64,000 nucleotides of DNA from Bacillus sp. Cs-700 (GTDB lineage: Bacteria; Bacillota; Bacilli; Bacillales; Guptibacillaceae). The stretch lies in contig NZ_CP041063.1 of the NCBI RefSeq assembly GCF_011082085.1, positions 1,736,001 through 1,800,000 of the forward strand. Direction: 5' to 3'. Positions 42,747-55,081 of this stretch are shown piece after piece. Position numbers and translations under genes: made by a program. The first letter of the stretch is position 1; every line of letters starts with the position of its first letter. The notes under the pieces are model-generated. The model saw only the letters and a list, made by a program, of their open reading frames with translations, ran no database searches and was not told where the DNA came from.

Positions 42747-44135
42747 TTAATGCCTATTCTCAAGACGCCAGGCAAGAAGATCACGAAGCATTTCAGGAAG
42801 ATAATACTTCTTCTTTGCGTGCTTCATCTGTGGATAGAATTTACCAAACGTGAACATATCAGCTGTGGCCACGGCATATTCTTGCTCAGATATGAGTGGA
42901 TGACCATTGTGAAGAACGTCCGTGACATGACGAAGTCCGTCTTCCATCTCAACCGTCGTCACTTCAAGACCGTCGAATGCCATGATGCCCATCACTTCTC
43001 CTCTGAATCCTAGTCCTTTAAAACTTAAGTTCACGATTTCATCTGACATGGCGTGGGAAATGATTTCGCGTAACTCACTTCCTCTAAGGATCACTTTACA
43101 AGGATTTACAGGATGAGGACAAATACGATGGAGATCTTCTCGTGAGACGTGACCTTCTGATAATCCATCAAGGAGCATACCGGCATTAATCATGCCAATA
43201 TCTGCATGACACCATTCTCGAAGGGCAGCGGCTAATTCATCCGCTAAAACCGAACGTTGAAACCACTCAGATTCAAGAGGCTGCTCAAGTCGACAGACAA
43301 CTTCTTCTAGCATCGATTGCGCTTCTATACTTAATCGTTGAATCATTTCAAAAGTTAGGCGATCTTCTTTCCGATTTCGAACCGAAATCGCATAAGCCTC
43401 TTTATCCGTAATCTCCCTAGTGTCCATATCGATGCAAACGGTCACTTCTCCAACGTAATTCCCGTTTTTCCCTGCCTGGGTAATGAGCGTGTCCTCTACA
43501 AGCATCCCATGCTTCAATACATGATGGGTATGAGCACCGATAATAATATCAATGCCATTCATCTCTCGTGCCATTTGTTCGTCATTGCCTAGTCCCATAT
43601 GAGACATCAGCACGACAACATCTGATTGTTGACGAACTTCATCAATCATAGCTTGTAGAAAATCATATGGCGAATCGATTTTCCAACCTAATAGAGAGTA
43701 AAATTGCTCATACGGAATCGTAACGCCAATGATCCCCACTTTCACACCATTTAACTCATGAATTTTATAAGGGGCCGCCCATGCGGGCCTTGTGCCATCT
43801 TGATGATAGAGATTCGACACAAGTACCTCAAAACTAGCTTCCGTATACAGCGCTTCTAGCTCTTTTTTTGAAAACGTAATGCCCTCATTATTGCCAATTG
43901 TAGCGTAGTCGTATTGAAGATCATTCAACAGCTGAACGTTGCCCTTTCCAACCATTCCCTCAGTCATTGGATGCACCTTGTCAGAATGGTCTCCTAAATC
44001 GAGAAGGAGGTAGGGTGTGCCTTGAAGCTCGTGCATGCGCTTCTTCTCTTTGAGATAAGACGACACCTTGGACCAGTTTTCGAAATGACTGTGAAGATCG
44101 TTCGTATAATAAAATTGTAATGTTCTAGAAGTCAA
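42747..44135 (-). CDS. yunD: YunD-like metallophosphatase/5'-nucleotidase
   Basis: The product has 462 residues. The N-terminal metallophosphoesterase domain has YYTNDLHSHFENW (first Asp and His), LLLDLGDHSD, TIGNNEG, and VVLMSHMGLGND with DIIIGAHTHHV for the two-metal site. The C-terminal 5'-nucleotidase domain includes DIGMINAGMLLDGLSEGHVSREDLHRICPHPVNP. It has no signal peptide, unlike exported UshA-type enzymes, so it should be cytosolic. TTG start preceded by GAAAGGAAGAG. Transcribed just after yunE. Confidence 0.85.
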   Translation of the reverse strand: MTSRTLQFYYTNDLHSHFENWSKVSSYLKEKKRMHELQGTPYLLLDLGDHSDKVHPMTEGMVGKGNVQLLNDLQYDYATIGNNEGITFSKKELEALYTEASFEVLVSNLYHQDGTRPAWAAPYKIHELNGVKVGIIGVTIPYEQFYSLLGWKIDSPYDFLQAMIDEVRQQSDVVVLMSHMGLGNDEQMAREMNGIDIIIGAHTHHVLKHGMLVEDTLITQAGKNGNYVGEVTVCIDMDTREITDKEAYAISVRNRKEDRLTFEMIQRLSIEAQSMLEEVVCRLEQPLESEWFQRSVLADELAAALREWCHADIGMINAGMLLDGLSEGHVSREDLHRICPHPVNPCKVILRGSELREIISHAMSDEIVNLSFKGLGFRGEVMGIMAFDGLEVTTVEMEDGLRHVTDVLHNGHPLISEQEYAVATADMFTFGKFYPQMKHAKKKYYLPEMLRDLLAWRLENRH

Positions 44136-44150
44136 GACACTCTTCCTTTC

Positions 44151-44972
44151 TTACCCCATCGTTCCCTGCCAGATAAGACGGACACCGACAATAATTAACA
44201 TCCATCTTAAAATCACAACGATGGTTTTGTCCGAAAGTTTCTGGTTAATAAACGAGCCGCACTTTGCTCCAATCCAGGCCCCTGGAATTAATCCGAGTAG
44301 TAAAAACCACTGAATGTTACCAAGCGCTAAATGCGTCAGGGTACCTGTTATACTTGAAAGAAATATCATAAACATCGAGGTCGCAACCGCAACTGTTGTC
44401 GGAAATCCAAATAAGAGAATCATCGCCGGTACCATGAGAGACCCGCCACCTATTCCAAAAAGACCGGAAATGACGCCAACAACGAATGAAACGATCACAG
44501 CTGCAAGAGCAGAAAAGGTATAGTTTACTTGCACTCCATCTGAATCCGTATACGAGCGTTGAAATTTCCCATTCAACTCCATCGGACGTAAACGGTTCCT
44601 TACCATTAATAATATGGAAACAAGCACCATAAATACCCCGAAATAAATAGAAAAATAATCAACCTGTATAAATTTATTCAGCCATGCCCCCAGAATTGCT
44701 CCTGGACCACTGCCTAGAAAAAAAAGAGCGCCACTTTTATAATCCACGCTTTTCTTTTTCATATATGCGAGGGTAGAAGAGAGACCAATGGCGACAAGGA
44801 CAACGATTGAACTTCCGACAATTTTTTGTGGTGATAAGACTGGAAGCCAGTTTGTGTACTGGTCAATAATCAGAAGCACAGGGACGATAATAATGCCCCC
44901 GCCAAGACCTACAAGGCTACCAATCGTACCAGCAGCTAGACCAATGATAAATAACAGTATCCACATCAGCAT
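44151..44972 (-). CDS. yunE: TauE/SafE-family anion permease (YunE-like)
   Basis: The product has 273 residues with about eight membrane helices. The TauE/SafE signature GTIGSLVGLGGGIIIVPVLL occurs near the start and its internal repeat VVGVISGLFGIGGGSLMVPAM in the second half. Members are thought to export sulfite, sulfonates or other small anions; the substrate is not fixed. AAGGAGC precedes the ATG. It sits 12 bp after yunF and 15 bp before yunD, forming one operon. Confidence 0.85.
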   Translation of the reverse strand: MLMWILLFIIGLAAGTIGSLVGLGGGIIIVPVLLIIDQYTNWLPVLSPQKIVGSSIVVLVAIGLSSTLAYMKKKSVDYKSGALFFLGSGPGAILGAWLNKFIQVDYFSIYFGVFMVLVSILLMVRNRLRPMELNGKFQRSYTDSDGVQVNYTFSALAAVIVSFVVGVISGLFGIGGGSLMVPAMILLFGFPTTVAVATSMFMIFLSSITGTLTHLALGNIQWFLLLGLIPGAWIGAKCGSFINQKLSDKTIVVILRWMLIIVGVRLIWQGTMG

Positions 44973-44983
44973 TGTATAGCTCC

Positions 44984-45838
44984 TTAGAGGTCAAAAAGAT
45001 CAAGTTGCTTTGGATTTAAATTCGTATACTCAATTCCAAGCATTTGAATCATCCACTTTGCATTATTAGCAGCGTGACCACCCGAGTTATTGTTAAATAA
45101 AATAAACACATCTTTGCATTCTTTTTCTAATTCTAGGATTCGCTCTTTCCATTCAAGCAATTCTTCTTCATTATAATCATACAGGTAACGCACTTCTCGC
45201 CAGTTATGTCGATTCCCTGGGTTCGTCCATCCATTCGTATTTCGGCCATGTAGACGCACAAGAACGTGATCCTTATGTATGGTTTCCATCACTAATGGAA
45301 CGGATCCTTCTCCTGCCTGAGGTTCATCACATATGGTATGAATAAATCCTTGCGCTTCTAGAAAGCTCAGCGTCTTCTTACGGAATGCTTCATGATACCA
45401 AGACTGATGCCGAAATTCGACAGCACATGGAATGTCTCCCATCCGCTCTTTGCAGTCTCTCAAGATGTTCACATTTTCTTTGTTCACGTCAAACCATGGT
45501 GGAAATTGAAATAGCACCATCGCAAGCTTTCCTGCATTTTGAAGCGGGCGAAGCGATTCCTTATACGCTTGAAACATTTCATCACGCGACTCAAAAGGAA
45601 TATCTCCTCTTTGATGACCCGTCATTCCCTGATAAGCTTTCACAACAAAACGAAAGCCCTCTGGTGTTTCATCAGCCCATTTTTGAAAGTTTCGAGCCGG
45701 TTGCACAGCATAAAAAGACGAATCGACTTCAACAGTAGGAAAGTGTGAACCATATATCGAAAGTTTTTCATTGCTTTTTACACCTGGTGGGTATAGATCA
45801 TCATGATCGCCCCATCCTGTTACACCTATGTAAATCAT
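44984..45838 (-). CDS. yunF: DUF72 family protein (YunF-like)
   Basis: The product has 284 residues and the DUF72 TIM-barrel pattern: IYIGVTGWGDHDDLYP, TVEVDSSFYAVQPARNFQKWA, RFVVKAYQGMTGH, AMVLFQFPPWF, CAVEFRHQSWY, and DVFILFNNNSGGHAANNAKWM. Biochemical function unknown; some relatives are thought to act in nucleic acid repair but this is not established. First gene of the yunF-yunE-yunD run. Confidence 0.85.
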   Translation of the reverse strand: MIYIGVTGWGDHDDLYPPGVKSNEKLSIYGSHFPTVEVDSSFYAVQPARNFQKWADETPEGFRFVVKAYQGMTGHQRGDIPFESRDEMFQAYKESLRPLQNAGKLAMVLFQFPPWFDVNKENVNILRDCKERMGDIPCAVEFRHQSWYHEAFRKKTLSFLEAQGFIHTICDEPQAGEGSVPLVMETIHKDHVLVRLHGRNTNGWTNPGNRHNWREVRYLYDYNEEELLEWKERILELEKECKDVFILFNNNSGGHAANNAKWMIQMLGIEYTNLNPKQLDLFDL

Positions 45839-45966
45839 GCAATACTTCCTCTCTTCATTGATTCTCTTACTTTATTCTCATATCATTACCCGAAAATAGC
45901 AAGGAAAAATCCCCTCTACTATTTCAAGATAACGTCAATCGTGCCCACTTTGAAGCCGTTCTAATA

Positions 45967-45997
45967 GAAAAAAACGAACCGGAAAATCCGGTTCGTT
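45967..45997 (-). terminator. Terminator after the suf operon
   Basis: AACGAACCGG, loop, CCGGTTCGTT; on the minus strand followed by seven T. Confidence 0.9.
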
Positions 45998-46009
45998 GGG
46001 AATGGAATT

Positions 46010-47407
46010 TTAACCGATTGAACCTTCCATCTCAAATTTAATGAGACGGTTCATTTCAACAGCATATTCCATAGGTAGTTCTTTCGTAAATGGCTCGATG
46101 AAGCCCATTACAATCATTTCAGTTGCTTCTTCTTCAGATACACCACGACTCATAAGATAGAAGAGCTGCTCTTCAGAAACCTTCGATACTTTCGCTTCGT
46201 GTTCAAGTGAAATGTTATCGTTTAGGATTTCATTGTAAGGAATTGTATCAGAAGTCGACTCGTTATCCATGATGAGCGTATCACACTCAACGTTTGAACG
46301 AGCGCCTTCAGCTTTACGGCCAAAGTGTACGATACCACGGTACGTAACTTTACCACCCTGCTTCGAAATCGACTTTGAAACGATTGTTGAAGACGTGTTT
46401 GGTGCTAAATGAATCATTTTAGCGCCTGCATCCTGATGCTGCCCTTTACCTGCAAGAGCAATGGAAAGTGTCATACCGCGAGCACCTTCACCCTTCAAGA
46501 TAACAGCTGGATACTTCATTGTAAGCTTAGATCCGATGTTACCATCGATCCATTCCATTGTTGCATTTTCTTCCGCAACTGCACGCTTCGTTACTAGGTT
46601 AAACACGTTATTCGCCCAGTTTTGAATTGTAGTATAACGGCAGTATGCATCTTTCTTAACGATAATCTCAACAACCGCACTGTGAAGAGAGTTTGTTGTA
46701 TAAACAGGTGCTGTACACCCTTCAACGTAATGCACAGAAGAGCCTTCATCCGCAATAATAAGCGTACGCTCAAACTGTCCCATGTTCTCAGAGTTAATAC
46801 GGAAATAGGCTTGTAGTGGTGTATCAACTTTCACGCCTTTTGGTACGTAAATAAATGATCCACCTGACCATACAGCCGAGTTAAGTGCAGAGAACTTGTT
46901 ATCCGTTGGAGGAATTGTTTTCGCAAAGTATTCTCTGAAAAGATCTTCGTTTTCTTTAAGAGCCGTATCGGTATCTTTAAAGACAATCCCCATGTTCTCA
47001 AGGTCTTCTTGCATATTGTGATACACAACTTCAGATTCGTACTGTGCAGAAACACCTGCAAGGTATTTTTGCTCAGCTTCAGGAATACCAAGCTTATCAA
47101 ATGTTGCTTTGATTTCTTCTGGTACTTCATCCCATGAACGTTCAGACTTCTCAGAAGGCTTTACGTAGTACGTAATTTCATCAAAATCAAGATCAGCAAG
47201 GTTTCCGCCCCATTGAGGCATTGGCATGCTGTAGAAATGCTCAAGTGATTTCAAGCGGAAATCAAGCATCCACTGCGGTTCATCCTTCATGCGAGAAATT
47301 TCTTTCACAATTTCAGGAGTCAGCCCGCGCTCTGAGCGGAAAATCGAAACGTCTTTATCACTAAAACCATATTGGTATTCGCCAACTTCAGGCATTTTTT
47401 TAGCCAT
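46010..47407 (-). CDS. sufB: Fe-S assembly scaffold subunit SufB
   Basis: The product has 465 residues. It contains [41 protein letters not shown] (the Cys in EGC is involved in cluster building), [20 protein letters not shown], and [25 protein letters not shown]. It forms the SufBC2D complex that builds Fe-S clusters. The start is the ATG with AAGGAGGGAAATAGA; the open frame extends 30 codons further upstream without support. Last gene of sufC-sufD-sufS-sufU-sufB. Confidence 0.95.
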   Translation of the reverse strand: MAKKMPEVGEYQYGFSDKDVSIFRSERGLTPEIVKEISRMKDEPQWMLDFRLKSLEHFYSMPMPQWGGNLADLDFDEITYYVKPSEKSERSWDEVPEEIKATFDKLGIPEAEQKYLAGVSAQYESEVVYHNMQEDLENMGIVFKDTDTALKENEDLFREYFAKTIPPTDNKFSALNSAVWSGGSFIYVPKGVKVDTPLQAYFRINSENMGQFERTLIIADEGSSVHYVEGCTAPVYTTNSLHSAVVEIIVKKDAYCRYTTIQNWANNVFNLVTKRAVAEENATMEWIDGNIGSKLTMKYPAVILKGEGARGMTLSIALAGKGQHQDAGAKMIHLAPNTSSTIVSKSISKQGGKVTYRGIVHFGRKAEGARSNVECDTLIMDNESTSDTIPYNEILNDNISLEHEAKVSKVSEEQLFYLMSRGVSEEEATEMIVMGFIEPFTKELPMEYAVEMNRLIKFEMEGSIG

Positions 47408-47508
47408 TCTATTTCCCTCCTTGACATTACACATGTCAGTGTTTGGCTGTTGTTCTCTTTCCATCATTCTAGTATGAAAAAGAAGCGGTGACAACACCTG
47501 GAAGTGGG

Positions 47509-49165
<1,657 letters not shown>

Positions 49166-50473
49166 TTAATTAACTTTCCCTTCAGTTACCTCAACCGCAC
49201 GTTTACGAACGCCTTCGATCGGAAGTTCGTTAATAACTGGAGCGAGGAAACCGTGGATGATCAAACGTTCAGCTTCATGACGGGAAATCCCGCGGCTTTG
49301 CAAGTAATAAAGCTGAATTGGATCAACTTTACCAACAGATGCAGCGTGGCCTGCCATAACATCATCTTCGTCAATAAGAAGGATCGGGTTTGCATCTCCA
49401 CGTGCTTTCTCATTCATCATAAGAACACGCTGTGTTTGCTCACCGTTTGATTTCTTAGCACCGTGTTCAATCTTTGTAACACCATTAAAGATGGCACTAG
49501 CACTATCTTTTTGAACACCGTGTACAAGAAGAACACCCTCAGAGTTTTGACCGTGATGGAAAATCTGATTCGTGAAGTTCTGACTCTGGCTTCCGCGACC
49601 GATCGTTACGGTCTTAGAATCCGCATAAGAACCATCACCAATAAGGTGCGTTGTATTTGTAGAAACCGTGTTACCATCGTTCATTTGAGCAAGAGCCCAA
49701 TCAACTTTACCGTCGCGTGCCACATTCGCACGGCGGTTCACGTAAGTTGTGACACCTTTTGCCAGGTTATCAACAGAACCGAACGTAACGCGCGCATTCT
49801 GTCCAACATGAACTTCAGCAATAATATTCGCAACAGAGTCCACATCGTGACCATAAGATAAGAAGTTCTCAACATATGTTACTGAGCTATTATCTTCGGC
49901 AACGATGATCACGTGGTTGAACAAACCAGCTTCTGGGTCTTCTTGCCAATAGAGAGCTTGGATCGGCACTTCAACTTCTACATTACGAGGGACATACAAG
50001 AAAGTACCGCTATTTAGAAGAGCTGCGTGAACGGCAGTTAGGCGGTTCTCATCAACCTTCATAACGTCCTTCATGAAATACTTTTCTACAAGATCCCCGT
50101 GATTTTGAAGAGCTGTTTGAATATCTGTGAAAATCACACCTTGTTCTTTTAGCTCATTCGATAGCTGACTAAAAACAGGCGTTGTATTACGGTGCACAAG
50201 AAGATTTCCTGACTCTTGATCTTTAGCAACAAGATCGCGCACGTCTTCAGGAAGATCATCAAGTGATGAAATCGCTTCTCCAGCTACATCATGTTTAAAT
50301 GAAGTGAAGTTCCACTTATCGATTTTTGTTTTATCAGGCTTTGGCATTGGAAGGTTTTCAGACTTCTCTAATGCCTTCAAACGTAGGGCAGCCATCCATT
50401 TCGGCTCCTGACGCTTTTCTGAATAAGCTTTAATATATTCTTGATCGAATGCAATTTTCGTATCCACTGACAT
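49166..50473 (-). CDS. sufD: Fe-S assembly protein SufD
   Basis: The product has 435 residues. It is the SufB-like partner: NSGTFLYVPRNVEVEVPIQALYW, NHVIIVAEDNSSVTYVENF, QIFHHGQNSEGVLLVHGVQKD, GEQTQRVLMMNEKARGDANPILLIDEDDVMAGHAASVGKVDPIQLYYL. The DEDDVMAGHAAS block has the conserved His of SufD. The start is the ATG preceded by AAGGAGGATGACA; an ATG inside that site (50479) is unlikely. Confidence 0.95.
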   Translation of the reverse strand: MSVDTKIAFDQEYIKAYSEKRQEPKWMAALRLKALEKSENLPMPKPDKTKIDKWNFTSFKHDVAGEAISSLDDLPEDVRDLVAKDQESGNLLVHRNTTPVFSQLSNELKEQGVIFTDIQTALQNHGDLVEKYFMKDVMKVDENRLTAVHAALLNSGTFLYVPRNVEVEVPIQALYWQEDPEAGLFNHVIIVAEDNSSVTYVENFLSYGHDVDSVANIIAEVHVGQNARVTFGSVDNLAKGVTTYVNRRANVARDGKVDWALAQMNDGNTVSTNTTHLIGDGSYADSKTVTIGRGSQSQNFTNQIFHHGQNSEGVLLVHGVQKDSASAIFNGVTKIEHGAKKSNGEQTQRVLMMNEKARGDANPILLIDEDDVMAGHAASVGKVDPIQLYYLQSRGISRHEAERLIIHGFLAPVINELPIEGVRKRAVEVTEGKVN

Positions 50474-50491
50474 TGTCATCCTCCTTACTGC

Positions 50492-51277
50492 TTACGCTTC
50501 TTGACCAACTGTTTCGTCTTTAATTCCTAGTTCTTCTTTAATCCAATCATAACCTTCTGCTTCAAGGCGCTGTGCTAGTTCTGCGCCGCCAGATTTCACA
50601 ATACGGCCTTGCATCATAACGTGTACTTTGTCAGGCGTAATGTAGTTCAATAGACGCTGATAGTGAGTGATAATCAAGCAACCGAAGTTCTCATTGCGCA
50701 TTGCGTTAACACCTTTAGAAACAACTTTAAGTGCATCGATATCAAGACCAGAGTCAATTTCATCTAAAACAGCGATTTTTGGTTCAAGCATCATAAGCTG
50801 AAGAATTTCGTTACGTTTCTTCTCACCACCAGAGAAACCTTCGTTCAGGTAACGCTGTGCGAATTCTTCACCCATATCAAGTTCAGCCATTTTGCCGTCT
50901 AGTTTTTTGATGAATTTCATTAGAGAAATTTCATCGCCTTCTTCACGACGAGCATTAATTGCAGAGCGAAGGAAATCAGCGTTTGTTACGCCGCTTACTT
51001 CACTTGGGTACTGCATTGCAAGGAAGAGTCCAGCTTTTGCACGCTCATCAACTTCCATTTCAAGTACATCTTCATTATCAAGGAAGACACTGCCTTCAGT
51101 GATTTCATACTTCGGATGGCCCATAATTGCTGAAGCGAGGGTAGATTTACCTGTACCGTTCGGCCCCATTACTGCGTGAATTTCTCCACCATTTATTTCA
51201 AGGTTTAATCCTTTGATAATCTCTTTTCCCTCAATGGAAACATGAAGATTCTCAATCTTTAGAGTTGATGCTGCCAT
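50492..51277 (-). CDS. sufC: Suf ABC-type ATPase SufC
   Basis: The product has 261 residues. Walker [21 protein letters not shown] (about 36-45), signature [20 protein letters not shown], Walker [20 protein letters not shown]. It energises SufBD during cluster assembly and is not a transporter. GGAGGTATTCACAA precedes the ATG. First gene of the operon, behind a strong promoter. Confidence 0.95.
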   Translation of the reverse strand: MAASTLKIENLHVSIEGKEIIKGLNLEINGGEIHAVMGPNGTGKSTLASAIMGHPKYEITEGSVFLDNEDVLEMEVDERAKAGLFLAMQYPSEVSGVTNADFLRSAINARREEGDEISLMKFIKKLDGKMAELDMGEEFAQRYLNEGFSGGEKKRNEILQLMMLEPKIAVLDEIDSGLDIDALKVVSKGVNAMRNENFGCLIITHYQRLLNYITPDKVHVMMQGRIVKSGGAELAQRLEAEGYDWIKEELGIKDETVGQEA

Positions 51278-51317
51278 TTGTGAATACCTCCAATAACGTT
51301 TATACTATTCCTTCCTT

Positions 51318-51345
51318 ATTGTAGTACCTATAAGGTGTATGTCAA
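51318..51345 (-). promoter_or_regulatory. Promoter of the suf operon
   Basis: On the minus strand TTGACA, 16-bp spacer (51324-51339), TACAAT, about 40 bp before sufC. The remaining gap to 51555 is AT-rich and contains AATGAGAATGA near 51469, which is too weak to call as a Fur box. Confidence 0.75.
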
Positions 51346-51555
51346 GGAATGTGTGCTGAGTCATTCTCAATCTATTTTCATTCTTATTTTATAACAAATC
51401 CAAACTAATATCAAGGAACGCAGGGATCATACTTTATAGCGTTCGCTACGAATTCGATTGCTATTCAAAATGAGAATGAATCGTTGATTTTTTCGTTTCA
51501 TACCCTTCTTAGCCTACCATTTAATCCGTACACCTACAACGGAATCCTCATACAA

Positions 51556-51582
51556 AAAACCAGTCACAATGGACTGGTTTTC
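51556..51582 (-). terminator. Terminator after the 58-residue gene
   Basis: AAAACCAGTC, loop ATTGT or its complement, GACTGGTTTTTTG on the minus strand. It lies 28 bp beyond the stop of the small gene at 51611. Confidence 0.8.
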
Positions 51583-51610
51583 ATTATATCTGGTTATTTT
51601 GGATGCTGAT

Positions 51611-51787
51611 TCATCTAGATAGTTTACGGTCGAATTCACTAACCATTTTGAGACTCCGACGGTGGTCCATCTCACGCTCTTTTTCTACTTGCATACGCTT
51701 GTTGAAATTTTGGCTATATTCTGCATAACCTACTCCGTGAGACTGGTACATCGCCTTTTCCATTTCAGGTGTGTGGTTTAACCGCAT
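51611..51787 (-). CDS. Small hydrophilic protein, 58 residues, unknown family
   Basis: The product begins MRLNHTPEMEKAMYQSHGVG and is rich in charged residues and Met, ending EFDRKLSR; a long amphipathic helix is likely (NKRMQVEKEREMDHRRSLKMV). It is cut off by a normal stop and followed by a terminator, as a real gene would be. The ATG has no nearby Shine-Dalgarno; GAAAGGAT lies 7 nt before an in-frame ATT (51799), so the true start may be ATT, giving a few extra residues. I do not recognise the protein. Confidence 0.65.
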   Translation of the reverse strand: MRLNHTPEMEKAMYQSHGVGYAEYSQNFNKRMQVEKEREMDHRRSLKMVSEFDRKLSR

Positions 51788-52015
51788 GGGGCTAATAATG
51801 AATCAATCCTTTCAATATCGTTTTACTTACAAGAAATACTTTACCACGTTACATCAACAGTCCACAAACAGCATATGAAGGGATGAGAGCGAGTGAAAGA
51901 GGATGAACCTTGTTCTGAATAGTTAAAAAACATCGATTCTTATCTTTACTTCCAAATCCACCCTCATTCACTAGAATAAAAAACAGCCTATAATATAGGA
52001 AGAAACTTAATTTAC

Positions 52016-52387
52016 TTAGTGCTTTGGTTGATCCAAATCTTTTATGCATTCTTGCACAAGTGTAACAGCCTGACTCATGGCAGCTCCACCGCCGAAAGCT
52101 GCTGTTACCCCTATCGTTTCAAGAATTTCCTGTTCGGAACAGCCTTGATCAAGGCAACCTTTTGTATGATAAATAATGCAGTATTCATCCTGTGAAAAAA
52201 TCGAAATCCCAAGCGCAATCATCTGCTTCTCTTTTTGACTAACTTTCCCCTCTTTAAAGCATGCTTCTGTAAATGCCGAATACTTTTTAGCAAGCTGGGG
52301 CATTTTCTCGGTAAATGTGCCTAATCCTTCTTTATAATCATGTAATGCTGCTTCTGCGAAATTGTTAAATTCCTGTTCCTGTTTCAA
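52016..52387 (-). CDS. Carboxymuconolactone decarboxylase/AhpD-like protein
   Basis: The product has 123 residues. It shows the AhpD-type helical fold with [57 protein letters not shown] replaces the usual E-x-x-C-x-x-C-x-x-x-H, so only one Cys of the pair stands in place, with two more Cys nearby (GCLDQGC). Peroxidase or reductase activity is therefore uncertain. TTG start preceded by GGAGGCCTG. Divergent from ldh. Confidence 0.8.
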   Translation of the reverse strand: MKQEQEFNNFAEAALHDYKEGLGTFTEKMPQLAKKYSAFTEACFKEGKVSQKEKQMIALGISIFSQDEYCIIYHTKGCLDQGCSEQEILETIGVTAAFGGGAAMSQAVTLVQECIKDLDQPKH

Positions 52388-52488
52388 AACACAGGCCTCC
52401 TTTTATCTTAATTGTCCATACTAGTATGAGAAGCGGTTAAGCTTGCTATCCATTCTTTTCTATAGAAATGTTTTTTGTATCGCTTACA

Positions 52489-52504
52489 TGTGATGTATGT
52501 CACA
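52489..52504. promoter_or_regulatory. Rex- or Fnr-type operator upstream of ldh
   Basis: TGTGATGTATGTCACA is a TGTGA-N6-TCACA dyad, a pattern shared by Rex and by Fnr/CRP boxes. It is about 20 bp upstream of a TATGAT that could be the ldh -10. Lactate dehydrogenase genes are classic Rex targets, so NADH-linked derepression is likely. Confidence 0.6.
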
Positions 52505-52539
52505 CTAATAACGATCGGGATACGTTATGATGCTTGTGA

Positions 52540-53515
<976 letters not shown>

Positions 53516-53517
<2 letters not shown>

Positions 53518-53552
53518 AAAAAGGTTCTCCGTCAAATGACGGAGAACCTTTT
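53516..53552. terminator. Bidirectional terminator between ldh and metQ
   Basis: AAAAGGTTCTCCGTC, loop AAAT, GACGGAGAACCTTTTTT. Confidence 0.9.
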
Positions 53553-53555
53553 TTC

Positions 53556-54395
53556 TTATTCGTCTACTGGTACGACAGCACCATCATATTCTTCTTCAAT
53601 AAAGCTCTGAATTTCATCAGAATGTAGAACCTCAACTAATGCTTGAATCGCTTCGTTATCTTCATCACCTTTGTTTACAGTAATCACGTTCACGTAAGGT
53701 GAGTCGGAATCTTCAAGAGCAATCGCATCTTCTTGAGGGTTTAGACCCGCATCGATCGCATAGTTTGTGTTGATCATAACCGCATCACCTTCACCTTGCT
53801 GGTAGATCTGCGGAAGAAGGGAAGCTTCTACGTCTGTTTTAAAATCAATGTTTTTAGGATTCTCTGCAATATCTTCTACTGTTGCATCAGAAGCCTTCAC
53901 GCCTTCTTTTAGTGTGATAAGTCCTTGAGCTTCAAGTAAAGAAAGCATACGTCCATGGTCAGAAACAGAGTTACTCATAATGATCTGAGCACCATCCGGA
54001 AGCTCATCTAAGCTCTTATAATCTTGTGAATAAACACCGATTGGTTCAATGTGAATGCCTCCAGCGTTAACAAAATCATAATTATCGTTTTCTTCCATTT
54101 GCAACTCCATATAAGGAATGGTTTGGAAGTAGTTTGCATCTAATTCACCATTCGCTAGCGTCTTATTCGGTAGAATGTAGTCCTGGAACGTTTTAACTTC
54201 TAACTCCACGCCTTTTTCTTCAAGCATTGGCTTTGCTTCTTCAAGAATTTCAGCATGCGGAATGTTTGAAGCACCTACTACGATTTTCTTCGAATCTTCA
54301 CCTTCTCCAGATCCTTCACTGTTCCCACCATTGTTGCCACAAGCTGCAAGTACTGCAAGAGTAAGTACTGCAAATAGGGATAAAAATTTCTTCAT
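53556..54395 (-). CDS. metQ: D-methionine-binding lipoprotein MetQ
   Basis: The product has 279 residues. Lipoprotein signal with lipobox LAAC (LFAVLTLAVLAACGNNGG) followed by a Gly/Ser/Glu linker. The NlpA-type body shows VVGASNIPHAEILEEAKPMLEEKG, NYFQTIPYMELQMEENDNYDF, GGIHIEPIGVYS, and DPVVINTNYA-like AVMINTNYAIDAGLNP. It captures methionine at the cell surface for MetNI. Last gene of the unit, 17 bp after metI. Confidence 0.9.
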   Translation of the reverse strand: MKKFLSLFAVLTLAVLAACGNNGGNSEGSGEGEDSKKIVVGASNIPHAEILEEAKPMLEEKGVELEVKTFQDYILPNKTLANGELDANYFQTIPYMELQMEENDNYDFVNAGGIHIEPIGVYSQDYKSLDELPDGAQIIMSNSVSDHGRMLSLLEAQGLITLKEGVKASDATVEDIAENPKNIDFKTDVEASLLPQIYQQGEGDAVMINTNYAIDAGLNPQEDAIALEDSDSPYVNVITVNKGDEDNEAIQALVEVLHSDEIQSFIEEEYDGAVVPVDE

Positions 54396-54412
54396 GTTAT
54401 CTCTCCTTTTCC

Positions 54413-55081
54413 TTATCGTTTATCTATCACTCTCGTTGCTAAATCTCCAGCAATTTGAAGAATCGCAACTATAACCAATATTAAAACTGTCGCAACGAGC
54501 GTCACGTCAGGATTATTTCTTTGGAAACCTTCAAGGTAAGCGAGGTTACCAAGTCCACCTGCACCAACCACACCAGCCATTGCGGTGTAACTTACTAGCG
54601 CAATCGCCGTTACCGTAATACCTGAAATAAGGGCTGGCATTGCTTCAGGTAGAAGTACTTTAAATATAATCTCCCCGTTCGATGCCCCCATAGATTGAGA
54701 AGCTTCAATAACGCCTTTGTCCACTTCGCGAAGAGCAATTTCTACCATTCGTGCATAAAATGGAGCAGCACCTGCAATAAGTGCTGGAAGAGCTGCATTC
54801 GCTCCAAGCATCGTTCCAATAATGTAAACAGAAAGCGGAATGAGTAGAATGATTAAAATGATAAACGGGATCGAGCGGAATAAGTTTACGATTCCAGCAA
54901 TAATGCTATTAACAAACTTGTTCTCCCATATGTTTCCCCTTCCGGTTAGAAACAATAGGAGGCCAAGCAGAATACCGAGAATAAACGTTGCTAGTACAGA
55001 GATCGCGGTCATATAAGCCGTTTGAATAGTAGCTTCCCACATCGATTCCCAGTTCACATTCGGAAATAGTGATTCAACCAT
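54413..55081 (-). CDS. metI: Methionine ABC transporter permease MetI
   Basis: The product has 222 residues with five helices. IQTAYMTAISVLATFILGILLG at the start, NLFRSIPFIILIILLIPL, and the EAA-type loop KGVIEASQSMGASNGEIIFKVLLPEAMPALISG before VVGAGGLGNLAYLEGFQRN. It forms the membrane pore with MetN. The start overlaps the metN end by 8 bp. Confidence 0.9.
   Translation of the reverse strand: MVESLFPNVNWESMWEATIQTAYMTAISVLATFILGILLGLLLFLTGRGNIWENKFVNSIIAGIVNLFRSIPFIILIILLIPLSVYIIGTMLGANAALPALIAGAAPFYARMVEIALREVDKGVIEASQSMGASNGEIIFKVLLPEAMPALISGITVTAIALVSYTAMAGVVGAGGLGNLAYLEGFQRNNPDVTLVATVLILVIVAILQIAGDLATRVIDKR

Noticed and set aside
51462-51490. Fur-box-like AATGAGAATGAAT near the suf promoter
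   Set aside because: Too few matches to the 19-bp Fur dyad and more than 100 bp upstream of the mapped -35.
51849-52049. 66-codon minus-strand frame upstream of the 58-residue gene
   Set aside because: It overlaps the end of the AhpD-like gene in another frame, has no ribosome binding site and no recognisable features.
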